A stretch of 6,933 nucleotides of DNA from Gaopeijia sp032250675 (GTDB lineage Bacteria; Gemmatimonadota; Gemmatimonadetes; Longimicrobiales; Gaopeijiaceae). The translations under genes were made by a program, and so were the position numbers. Below are positions 1 to 6,734 of this stretch, piece after piece; the first letter of the stretch is position 1, and each line of letters starts with the position of its first letter. The stretch lies in contig JAVVEY010000129.1 in the NCBI GenBank assembly GCA_032250675.1, positions 1-6,933 of the forward strand. Reading direction: 5' to 3'. Under the pieces are notes generated by a model. It did no database searches. It was given only the letters and a program-made list of their open reading frames with translations, and had not been told where the DNA came from.

Positions 1-10
1 GGGTGCGGGG

Positions 11-80
11 CCGGGCGTAGGGCTCCGGGCGTACGCTCCGGGCGTACGCTCGGACGGCCCGGGCGTGAGGCCCCGGGCGT
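11..80. repeat. Cluster of five CCGGGCGT direct repeats
   Basis: The octamer CCGGGCGT occurs at 11-18, 25-32, 38-45, 59-66 and 73-80. Start-to-start distances are 14, 13, 21 and 14 bp. Two copies lie in a perfect 13-bp tandem unit, CTCCGGGCGTACG, at 23-35 and 36-48. Each of these units also contributes to a self-complementary GCGTACGC (29-36 and 42-49). The block starts about 8 bp beyond the stop codon of the minus-strand SDR gene, so it would lie in the 3' region of that operon. It is too short and regular in sequence, and lacks unique spacers, so it is not a CRISPR array. It could be replication-slippage microrepeats, a transcript-end structure or protein-binding sites. No gene is visible in positions 1-87. 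Confidence 0.7.
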
Positions 81-87
81 GCCCCGC

Positions 88-1116
88 CTACCCGAGCAGC
101 TCCGGCGCTTCGTCGCGCACCCAGCGCACCACCTCGGCGAGGCCGTCGGCGAGGTCGATGCGGGGGCGGTAGCCGATGACGCGCGCGGCGCGGTCGTGCG
201 GGTAGAGGGCGGGGCGGGTGAGGGGGAGCGAGATGCGGTTGCCGTGGAGCCGCCGCCAGGCGGCCTCGCGGGCGTGGCGCACGAGGCGGTCCAGCGGCGC
301 GGGGAGGCGATGGATGCGCCACCCGAGTGCGGCGCCGAGGCGAATGGCGTACTCGGTCAGGAGGATGGAGGTGTGCCCGATATGCAGCGTTTCGCCCTCG
401 GCCGCCGGGACGAGGGCGGCGTCGGCGAGCGCGCGCGCGACGTCGTCGACGTGCACGACGTCGATCGGGATGTCGCCGCCGGGCACCACCCGCAGACGTC
501 GCAGCCGCCGGACCCAGTCGGTGACCCAGGCGCGGCCCCCGGGACCGTAGACATTCGTGGGCCGGAGGATCGTGAAGGGGGGCGCCTCGTCCCGGCCCCG
601 GAGCGCGCGCAGCGCGAGCTCGCCCCTGTACTTGCTCGCGCTGTAGGGGTTCAACTCATCGATCCCCTGCGGTTCGAGCGACTCGGTGATCGTCTCGGGG
701 CGCCGTTCGGTGGCGGCGTAGACGGAGATTGAGCTCACGTACACGAGGCGCCCGACCCCCGCCTCCCGCGCGGCGCGGGCCACCCGCTGAGTCCCCACCA
801 CATTCACCTCGTGACTGCGCTCGGCGTCGCGCTTGCCGCCGAAGGCCGCGAGGTGATAGACGACGTCGGCGCCGTCGACGAGCCGGGCGAGTGCGTCGGG
901 ATCGGAGAGATCCCCCTCGACGACCTCGTGGCCCCCCTCGCGCCACCGGTCGAGGGCGGCACCCGCCGTTCGGAAGAGGCCGCGGAGGGTGACGTCGCCG
1001 CGGCTCCGCAGGTGCCGCTCGAGCGCCCCTCCGATGAAGCCGCTCGCGCCCGTGATCGCGGCGTGCCGGCTCGGCTCGCGCTCCCCTTCCGCGCGCTCTC
1101 CCACCCCGCGCTCCAT
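88..1116 (-). CDS. Extended SDR NAD(P)-dependent epimerase/dehydratase/reductase
   Basis: This is a 342-residue cytosolic oxidoreductase of the extended short-chain dehydrogenase family. A Rossmann nucleotide-binding motif, TGASGFIGG, lies at residues 22-30. It is followed by an acidic GDL (68-70), HLAA (88-91), the catalytic Ser region YVSSISVYA (126-134), the active-site Tyr-Lys pair YSASK (Y158, K162) and RPTNVYGP (185-192). All catalytic elements are intact and the length is normal for the family. Known members are sugar-nucleotide epimerases or dehydratases and hydroxysteroid-type or other NAD(P)-dependent reductases; the substrate is not evident here. It is the last gene of the operon. 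Its ATG overlaps the TGA of the oxidase gene by one base (TGATG), with GAGG just upstream, which favours coupled re-initiation. A GTG at codon 5 (1104-1102), preceded by GGAG at a 6-nt spacing, is an alternative start. Either choice leaves a charged 16-20 residue tail before the Rossmann fold. Confidence 0.93.
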   Translation of the reverse strand: MERGVGERAEGEREPSRHAAITGASGFIGGALERHLRSRGDVTLRGLFRTAGAALDRWREGGHEVVEGDLSDPDALARLVDGADVVYHLAAFGGKRDAERSHEVNVVGTQRVARAAREAGVGRLVYVSSISVYAATERRPETITESLEPQGIDELNPYSASKYRGELALRALRGRDEAPPFTILRPTNVYGPGGRAWVTDWVRRLRRLRVVPGGDIPIDVVHVDDVARALADAALVPAAEGETLHIGHTSILLTEYAIRLGAALGWRIHRLPAPLDRLVRHAREAAWRRLHGNRISLPLTRPALYPHDRAARVIGYRPRIDLADGLAEVVRWVRDEAPELLG

Positions 1117-2378
1117 CACCTCGGGGCCGTCAGGCCGAGCGCGTCGGTGAGCGCGTTGGCGAAGACACCGTCCGGGTCGAAGCGCTCGCGCATCGCGTGG
1201 AAAGCGTCCCACTCGGGGTAGCGGCTCCGCAGCGCGGCGGGCGCGAGGGTGAGCGCCTTGCCCCAGTGTGCGCGCGCCTCGAAGCGCTCCGCCACCTCGA
1301 CAAGTGCTCGCTCGAAGCGCTCGTCCGCGTCGTGGAAGATGTCGAGCCAGAGGGTGTCGCGGCCCACGCACGGGCTGATCGCGAGCGCGTCGCGCGCGCT
1401 CATCCGGAGCCCGATCGGGTTGTTGAGCGCACCGGGGTGCGCGCGGAAGAGCTCGAGGAAGTGGGGGAGCGCCTCGCGCGCCCGTGCCGCGTCGATCGCG
1501 AGTTCGGCCGCCTTGCGCCCGCGCACCGCGTTGGCGGCGTTGCGGAAGCGCGCGACGCGCGGGGGGACGTGCAGCGGCGAGAGGATCTCTGCGCAGTCGC
1601 CGAACGCCGTCCTGCGGAAGAGTCGCGTGGAGATGGCGCGGTGAAAGCCGAGGCGTCGCGCCAGAAAGCGCATCATCGCCATCCCCTTGCCGAAGCGCGT
1701 GGGGCGCGAGCTCCTCCGTCCGTCGGGGGGTGCCCGCTCCGCGCCGAAGCGGATGACGCGCCCCGCGTCGGGCATCCAGACCGAGGCGTGGAACTCGCGG
1801 CGCGACTCCTGCGCCACGGGGTCGTCGAGGTATGCCTCGAAGGGGACCACGTCGGTCTCCATCTCGAGGTGGAAGTGCTCGGTGCAGGTGAGGGTGACCT
1901 CGGTGATCACCCCGAAAGCGCCCAGCGAGACCGCGGCGAATCGCAGCTCGGGGTCGTCGGGGCCGATCTCTCGCGCCTCTCCGCGGCCGTCGATCAGGCG
2001 GAGCCCGCGCACCGAGGTGGGCATGATCCCGTGATGCGCCGAGCCTCCGTGCGTGGCGGTGGCGAGCGAGCCGGCCAGCGTGGCGTTGTGCCACTCGCCG
2101 ACAGTGGGGAGGGTGAGTCCCACCTCGCGGAGGAGTTCCTGGATGCGCCCGACCGTCATCGCGGCGGGGACGATCACCTCCGTGCCGTCGCGCGTACCGA
2201 GCGCGTCGGCGTGCGCGAGCTCGATCGCGGTGTCGGCCGGAGCGTTCACCGTGCTCTTCGATCCACCCGACCCGGCCACCCGGACGCGCCGCCCGTTCGC
2301 GCGGGCCGCCCGCACGACCTCGACGACCTCCGCCTCGGAGCGCGCCTCGACGATCCCCGCGTCGGCGCCCGCCATCAT
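1116..2378 (-). CDS. FAD-binding lactone/alditol oxidase-like protein (VAO fold, ALO C-terminal domain)
   Basis: This is a 420-residue flavoprotein of the vanillyl-alcohol oxidase fold, nearest by motif to L-gulono-/D-arabinono-1,4-lactone oxidases and alditol oxidase. The N-terminal FAD domain (about 8-170) shows the pyrophosphate-binding stretch VAGSGGS (34-40), LAGSLATATHGG (101-112) and SLGAFGVITEVTL (151-163). The C-terminal ALO domain carries HWGK (371-374, with the conserved lysine) and the family ending RERFDPDGVFANAL (397-410). The position that in covalent members is the flavinylated His of GxGHS is Gly39, so FAD is probably bound non-covalently. These enzymes oxidise an alcohol carbon of a polyol, lactone or sugar, passing electrons to O2 or another acceptor. 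No signal peptide is visible. The ATG overlaps the upstream gene's TGA by four bases (ATGA). A second in-frame ATG follows immediately at 2375-2373, so the start could be one codon later. DprE1 is a distant relative, but the wording here is closer to lactone/alditol oxidases. Confidence 0.9.
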   Translation of the reverse strand: MMAGADAGIVEARSEAEVVEVVRAARANGRRVRVAGSGGSKSTVNAPADTAIELAHADALGTRDGTEVIVPAAMTVGRIQELLREVGLTLPTVGEWHNATLAGSLATATHGGSAHHGIMPTSVRGLRLIDGRGEAREIGPDDPELRFAAVSLGAFGVITEVTLTCTEHFHLEMETDVVPFEAYLDDPVAQESRREFHASVWMPDAGRVIRFGAERAPPDGRRSSRPTRFGKGMAMMRFLARRLGFHRAISTRLFRRTAFGDCAEILSPLHVPPRVARFRNAANAVRGRKAAELAIDAARAREALPHFLELFRAHPGALNNPIGLRMSARDALAISPCVGRDTLWLDIFHDADERFERALVEVAERFEARAHWGKALTLAPAALRSRYPEWDAFHAMRERFDPDGVFANALTDALGLTAPR

Positions 2379-3652
2379 CCCGCCGCGGCCCCCGAAGCCC
2401 CGCCGGTGCGCCCGCGCCACGCCTCGACCGCCGTGCGCACCGTGTAGACGACGAGTGTCGTGATCCCCCACGCGAGCGCCGCCTCGAAGGCGGCGCCGAG
2501 ACGGCCGACGACGAGCCCCGCCACGAAGAGGAGGACGTAGATGTTTCGGCGCCCCGCGACGAGTCGGAAGGCGCGGTCGAAGCGTCGATGATCGTGGATC
2601 TGACGTCCCGAGACGAGCGTGTAGATCCCCGACATCGCGCGCGTGCCGAGCATGACGAAGATGAGCGTCACCGCGATCACGAAGGGCGGGCCGGGACCGC
2701 CCCCCGAGAGCCCCCACCCGAGCCCCAGATACCACGAGAACTCGAAGACGACGTCGAGGATGTGGTCGAGGCGATCCCCGAAGCGGCTCGCCAGGAGCTT
2801 CACGCGTGCGAGCTTGCCGTCGACGCCGTCGAGGACGTTCACCACCAGCGCGATCGCGAGCGCCGGCGCGTACCGCCCCGTCGCCATGAGCCACGCCGCG
2901 AAGACCCCGACGAATCCGGTGGCCACGGTGATCTGGTTCGGCGTGATCGGGGTGGCGGCAAAGAGGCGCGTGAGGACGTTCTCCGGCGCGGGGTGCAGGT
3001 AGCGCGCGGGGAAGTCGAGCACCCCCTTCTGCGTCGCGTCGAGGAGGATCCACTCGGCGCGCCGCCCCTCGGCAGGCGAAGTGATGCGACACCACGCGGG
3101 GCGCAGGTGACGGCGGAGCGAGGGGAGGTAGGCGGGGAGCGAGCCGACCTCGATCTCGGTGAAATCGCCTCCGCCATCCTCCCGCGCGAGTCCGATCGGG
3201 CCGACCGGGCCGGAGGGGTCGCCCCGGTCGACGAGCCGGACGGGTCCGGGTGTGTCGGCGAGGCGCCGGTAGAGGCGCGGATCGTAGATGCCGTGCGCGG
3301 TCACCTCGAGATACACGCCCGTGATCTCCTCCTCGAGCTCGGCGCGCGACGCCTCCGGTGCGCAGCGTACCGTGATCTCCGCGCGCGCCTGCTCGGGGAG
3401 GGTATCGATCTGCGCGTCGATGACGCGGGGCAGGTCGTCGTCCCCCTCCTCGGGGAGGAGCACGATCATCTCGCGCACTCCGACGCGCGCGAGTTGCACG
3501 GCGTGGCGCTGCAGCGGAGAACGCCCCAGGAGGGGGAGGAGCGCGGTGGGAAGCGAGCGTTCCGGCAGCGTCGGCCCGAGGTCGCGCACGAGGGCCGTGC
3601 GGGGCTCCGGGTCGGCGTCCGCCCCGCGGCCGGCGGGTGAACTCGAAGACAT
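2375..3652 (-). CDS. CDP-alcohol phosphatidyltransferase with N-terminal nucleotidyltransferase-like domain
   Basis: This 425-residue protein joins a soluble N-terminal domain (about 20-200) to an integral-membrane CDP-alcohol phosphotransferase (about 230-412). The C-terminal half has the complete family signature D(x)2DG(x)2AR(x)8G(x)3D(x)3D: D275, D278-G279, A282-R283, G292, D296 and D300. About six hydrophobic segments are visible (near 240-260, 262-276, 298-316, 322-345, 370-388 and 389-408). The enzyme should displace CMP from a CDP-linked donor with an alcohol acceptor. The architecture and the linker wording (DFPARYLHPAPENVLTRL, TPITPNQIT) recall bifunctional inositol-1-phosphate cytidylyltransferase/di-myo-inositol-phosphate-phosphate synthases. 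The N-terminal half keeps the fold-like GRSPLQRHAVQLARVGVREM (43-62). It lacks the AAGxGxR nucleotide loop and the metal-binding Asp region (TAHGIYDP at 118-125 instead), so it is probably not an active cytidylyltransferase. First gene of the operon; the ATG lacks an obvious Shine-Dalgarno, and the first 20 residues are low-complexity. Confidence 0.9.
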   Translation of the reverse strand: MSSSSPAGRGADADPEPRTALVRDLGPTLPERSLPTALLPLLGRSPLQRHAVQLARVGVREMIVLLPEEGDDDLPRVIDAQIDTLPEQARAEITVRCAPEASRAELEEEITGVYLEVTAHGIYDPRLYRRLADTPGPVRLVDRGDPSGPVGPIGLAREDGGGDFTEIEVGSLPAYLPSLRRHLRPAWCRITSPAEGRRAEWILLDATQKGVLDFPARYLHPAPENVLTRLFAATPITPNQITVATGFVGVFAAWLMATGRYAPALAIALVVNVLDGVDGKLARVKLLASRFGDRLDHILDVVFEFSWYLGLGWGLSGGGPGPPFVIAVTLIFVMLGTRAMSGIYTLVSGRQIHDHRRFDRAFRLVAGRRNIYVLLFVAGLVVGRLGAAFEAALAWGITTLVVYTVRTAVEAWRGRTGGASGAAAG

Positions 3653-3864
3653 GAAGATCGGAAAGGGCCGCCGGGGTACGCAGCGTGCGCGCCGGGAGGC
3701 GAATGGGGAAGAGTCTGCTTGGAGCCCCTGAAGCTCAGCGGGGGCACGAGGGGCGTCAAGCCACGTGCCGAGGCTTCGAATCGAAGCGCCCGTCCGTCAC
3801 CCCTCGGACTCGCGCGGGCCCGCGATCGGGAACTCACGCGTCGGCTTCGGGTTCAGCCACGACT
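3653..3864. promoter_or_regulatory. Divergent intergenic region between the lipid-type operon and uvrA
   Basis: This 212-bp spacer separates two divergent start codons, so it must hold the promoters for both unless they lie further upstream. By eye I find no convincing -35/-10 pair on either strand. Neither start codon has a good Shine-Dalgarno: GATCTTC precedes the minus-strand ATG, and AGCCACGACT precedes the uvrA ATG. The uvrA frame stays open through most of the region (back to about 3685). However, the extra 60 residues are Arg/Ser/Gly-rich and unlike any UvrA N-terminus, so I treat them as noncoding. The only clear structured element is the inverted repeat at 3773-3787, listed separately. 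No tRNA or small gene was recognised. Confidence 0.5.
3773..3787. promoter_or_regulatory. Perfect 15-bp inverted repeat, candidate operator
   Basis: GCTTCGA-A-TCGAAGC is a perfect 7-bp inverted repeat around a single central A. It sits 77 bp upstream of the uvrA start and 120 bp upstream of the divergent operon start, in an otherwise unstructured GC-rich spacer. A dyad of this size in a divergent promoter region suggests a dimeric repressor site. Because uvrA is often under SOS (LexA) control, LexA is one candidate. The sequence does not match the well-known CGAAC-N4-GTTCG or CTGT-N8-ACAG boxes, so the regulator is unknown. It could also form a short RNA hairpin. Confidence 0.35.
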
Positions 3865-6708
3865 ATGGATTCACATATCCGCATCCGCGGCGCCCGCCAG
3901 CACAACCTCAAGAACCTCGACGTGGACCTCCCGCGCGGGGCGCTCACCGTCGTCACCGGCCCCTCGGGATCGGGGAAGTCGTCGCTCGCGCTCGACACCC
4001 TCTTCGCCGAGGGGCAGCGCCGCTACGTCGAGTCGCTCTCGACCTACGCCAAGCAGTTCCTCGATCGGATGGAGAAGCCCGACGTCGACGCGATCGAGGG
4101 GCTCGCGCCCGCGGTCGCGATCGAGCAGAAGAATCCCACACGGAGCTCGCGCTCGACGGTGGGCACCGCCACCGAGGTGTACGACTACCTCCGGCTCCTC
4201 TTCGCCCGGGTGGGGCGCACCACCTGCCCCGAGTGCGGGCGCCGGGTGCGTCCCGACACCGTCAGCGGCGCGGTCGACACCCTCCTTGCCACCCTCCCCG
4301 AGGGTACCCGCTTTTCGGTCTCCTTCCCCCTCCCGCGCTCCGGCGAGGCAGGCCACGCCCCCCTCGTGGAGGCGCTACGCGCGCTCGGCTTCCAGCGGCT
4401 CCTCGCCGACGGGGTCGAGGTCGACCTCTCCGAAGACGCCGCGCTCGACCCCGGCACCGCGGGCGCGGACATCTCGAAGGCCGACGAGGTCATCGTCATC
4501 GTCGACCGGCTCGCGATCGGCCAGGCGGGGCTCGAGGCGCGCCTGGCCGACTCGATCGGCACCTCCTTCGCGGAGGGCGAAGGCGACTGCCGCGTCCTCG
4601 TCCGCGATCCCCCCGACGGGGTCCCGGAGATCCTCGAGTTCACCGAACACTTCCGCTGTCCCGAGCACCCCGCGATCCGCTTCCTCGATCCGACGCCGCA
4701 GCTCTTCAGCTTCAACAACCCCTACGGATCATGCCCCTCGTGCACCGGATTCGGCTCCACACTCGAGTACGATCTCGACCTCATCGTGCCGAACCCCGAT
4801 CGGTCGATCGACGACGGCGCGATCGACCCGTGGACCAAGCCCCGGTATTCACGCGAACGTGATCGACTCCGCGCCTTCGCGCTCGACCACGACGTCTCGG
4901 TCTACAAGCCGTGGCGGGCGCTGCCCGATGCGTTCCGCGAGAAGGTGCTGCACGGCGCGAAGAAGGAGGGCGAGATCCCCGCCTTCAAGGGGGTGATTCC
5001 CTTTCTGGAGAGCCGCGAGAAGAAGCGCTACAAGCAGTACATACGCGTCTTCCTGCGGCAGTATCAGACGCCCGTTCCGTGCGGGGAGTGCGGTGGCGGG
5101 CGCGTCCGGAAGGAGGCGACGTGGGTGCGCGTCTCGGAGGCGACGATCGGTGAGGTGGCCGCGCTCCCGCTCGACGAGCTCCAGCCGTGGCTCGACGCCC
5201 TCGAGCTCACCGAATTCGAGGCGCAGGTGGCGGAGACGATCGTGCGGGAGCTCCGCGCGCGCGTGCGCTTCCTGATCGACGTCGGACTCGGCTACCTCGC
5301 GCTGGGGCGTCAGATGCGCACGCTGAGCGGGGGCGAGGCGCAGCGCATCAACCTCGCCAACTCGCTCGGCTCGCAGCTCGTCGACACCCTCTACGTCCTC
5401 GACGAACCGACCGTCGGACTGCATCCGCGCGACACCTCGCGCCTCCTCGACCTCCTCGAGCAGCTCCGCGACGCCGGCAACACCGTCGTCGTGGTGGAGC
5501 ACGACACCGAGGCGATCGAGCGCGCCGACCACATCGTCGAGCTCGGCCCCGAGTCCGGAGAGAAGGGGGGCGAGCTCGTCTACGAGGGTCCTCCCTCGGA
5601 GCTGCGCGAGCGCGACACCGCCACCGGGCGCTACCTCTCGGGCGCGAGCGCGATCCGCGCGCCCGCGCGGCGCCGCGCGACCGATCACGGGTGGCTCGAG
5701 CTGAAGGGCGCGCGTCTGCACAACGTCGAGGGCGTCGACCTCCGGATCCCGCTCGGCACGCTCACGACGGTGACCGGGGTGTCGGGGTCGGGCAAGTCGA
5801 CCCTCGTGCACGACGTCCTCTACCGCGCGCTCGAGAAGGAGCTCGGCGACGGCGAGACGAGCGCGAAGGAGCACCTCGGCGAGGCGATCGGGCGCTACGA
5901 CCGCCTCGACGGCGCGACGCGCATCGACGAGGTGCTCCTCGTCGACCAGTCGCCGATCGGACGGACCCCACGCTCCAACCCCGTGACCTACCTCAAGGCG
6001 TGGGGCGAGATCCGCAAGCTCTTCGCCGAGCAGCCGCTGGCGCGCACGCGACGCTACAAGCCCGGGATCTTCTCCTTCAACACCGACGGCGGCCGGTGCG
6101 AGGCGTGCAAGGGCGCCGGGCACGTCGAGATCGAGATGGTCTTCATGGCCGACGTCTACGTGCCGTGCGACGTGTGCCACGGCTCGCGCTACAAGGCCGA
6201 GGTGCTCGAGGTGACGCTCGAGGGGCGCACGATCGCCGACGTGCTCGAGCTCACCGTCGACGAGGCGCTCCGCTTCTTCATGCGCGAGCGCAAGCTCGGC
6301 CAGACGCTCTGGCACCTGCAGCAGGTGGGGCTCGGCTACCTCCGCCTCGGCCAGCCCGCGCCCACCCTCTCGGGGGGCGAAGCGCAGCGGCTCAAGATCG
6401 CCCGCGAGCTCGCCGGGGGGTCGGGGGGGAAGGGCCGGCGCCTCTACCTCCTCGACGAACCCACCACCGGCCTCTCGGGCGAGGACATCGCCAAGCTCGT
6501 CCACGTCCTCGACAAGCTCGTCGACCAGGGCCACACCGTGCTCGTCATCGAGCACAACCTCGACCTCATCAAGGTGAGCGACTGGGTGATCGACCTCGGC
6601 CCCGAAGCGGGCGCCGGCGGCGGGCGCCTCGTGGCCGAAGGGCGCCCCGAGGAGGTCGCCGGGGTCGAGGCGAGCTGGACGGGCCGCTACCTGAAAGGGG
6701 TGCTGTAG
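3865..6708 (+). CDS. uvrA: Excinuclease ABC subunit A (UvrA), class I
   Basis: UvrA is the dimeric ATPase that scans DNA for bulky lesions and loads UvrB in nucleotide excision repair. This copy is 947 residues, close to the roughly 940 of class I UvrA, and complete. ATPase I: Walker A GPSGSGKS (32-39), signature LSGGEAQR (487-494), Walker B VLDEP (511-515), H-loop EH (545-546). ATPase II: Walker A GVSGSGKST (638-646), signature LSGGEAQR (835-842), Walker B LLDEP (862-866), H-loop EH (896-897). The UvrB-binding region (about 118-260) is present, which separates it from class II UvrA. Zinc module 1 reads C265-x2-H268 and C290-x2-C293, with His where Cys is usual. Zinc module 2 is C745/C748 and C768/C771. 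Other CxxC pairs are at 121-124 and 406-409. The start is set by MDSHIRIRGARQHNLKNL, the standard UvrA opening, although no Shine-Dalgarno precedes it. It is transcribed alone, divergent from the lipid-type operon. Confidence 0.98.
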   Translation: MDSHIRIRGARQHNLKNLDVDLPRGALTVVTGPSGSGKSSLALDTLFAEGQRRYVESLSTYAKQFLDRMEKPDVDAIEGLAPAVAIEQKNPTRSSRSTVGTATEVYDYLRLLFARVGRTTCPECGRRVRPDTVSGAVDTLLATLPEGTRFSVSFPLPRSGEAGHAPLVEALRALGFQRLLADGVEVDLSEDAALDPGTAGADISKADEVIVIVDRLAIGQAGLEARLADSIGTSFAEGEGDCRVLVRDPPDGVPEILEFTEHFRCPEHPAIRFLDPTPQLFSFNNPYGSCPSCTGFGSTLEYDLDLIVPNPDRSIDDGAIDPWTKPRYSRERDRLRAFALDHDVSVYKPWRALPDAFREKVLHGAKKEGEIPAFKGVIPFLESREKKRYKQYIRVFLRQYQTPVPCGECGGGRVRKEATWVRVSEATIGEVAALPLDELQPWLDALELTEFEAQVAETIVRELRARVRFLIDVGLGYLALGRQMRTLSGGEAQRINLANSLGSQLVDTLYVLDEPTVGLHPRDTSRLLDLLEQLRDAGNTVVVVEHDTEAIERADHIVELGPESGEKGGELVYEGPPSELRERDTATGRYLSGASAIRAPARRRATDHGWLELKGARLHNVEGVDLRIPLGTLTTVTGVSGSGKSTLVHDVLYRALEKELGDGETSAKEHLGEAIGRYDRLDGATRIDEVLLVDQSPIGRTPRSNPVTYLKAWGEIRKLFAEQPLARTRRYKPGIFSFNTDGGRCEACKGAGHVEIEMVFMADVYVPCDVCHGSRYKAEVLEVTLEGRTIADVLELTVDEALRFFMRERKLGQTLWHLQQVGLGYLRLGQPAPTLSGGEAQRLKIARELAGGSGGKGRRLYLLDEPTTGLSGEDIAKLVHVLDKLVDQGHTVLVIEHNLDLIKVSDWVIDLGPEAGAGGGRLVAEGRPEEVAGVEASWTGRYLKGVL

Positions 6709-6710
6709 CG

Positions 6711-6734
6711 CGGGTCGGGGCTACCCCCGTTCCG
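6711..6734 (+). terminator. Stem-loop directly after the uvrA stop codon
   Basis: Two bases after the uvrA TAG, 6711-6720 pairs with 6725-6734. The inner stem is CGGGG/CCCCG closing a CTAC loop (6721-6724). A single T-T mismatch follows, then an outer stem of three GC pairs and one G-T wobble. There is no T tract after it, so it is not a classic intrinsic terminator. It could be a U-less terminator or a 3'-end-stabilising hairpin. An overlapping, mutually exclusive 5-bp stem is CCCGT (6726-6730) with ACGGG (6736-6740). In DNA this GC-rich, such stems also arise by chance. Confidence 0.35.

Noticed and set aside
1..87. CRISPR array in the repeat cluster
   Set aside because: Repeats are only 8-13 bp at 13-21 bp spacing, with no unique spacers of normal length and no cas genes.
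1117..2094. Upstream in-frame extension of the SDR gene to a start at 2094
   Set aside because: The extra 326 residues are Arg/Ala/Pro-rich out-of-frame reading of the oxidase gene. The SDR fold begins just after the ATG at 1116.
1197..2447. Open frame of 416 codons on the plus strand across the oxidase gene
   Set aside because: Shadow of the FAD oxidase: low-complexity Arg/Glu/Ala/Gly composition, no motifs, while the opposite strand encodes clear FAD and ALO motifs.
2588..3640. Open frame of 350 codons on the plus strand across the phosphotransferase gene
   Set aside because: Charged, low-complexity translation; the opposite strand carries the complete CDP-alcohol phosphotransferase signature.
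3770..3795. GCTTCGAATCGAAGC as a tRNA T-arm
   Set aside because: It resembles a TTCGAATC T-loop, but no acceptor, D or anticodon arm can be assembled around it on either strand.
3685..3864. 60-residue N-terminal extension of UvrA
   Set aside because: Arg/Ser/Gly-rich and unlike UvrA. The canonical UvrA opening starts at the ATG at 3865.
4849..6555. Long open frame of 568 codons on the minus strand, antisense to uvrA
   Set aside because: It lies wholly inside a textbook uvrA, is dominated by Glu/Leu/Ala/Arg/Val as expected for the complement of GC-rich coding DNA, and shows no recognisable domain.
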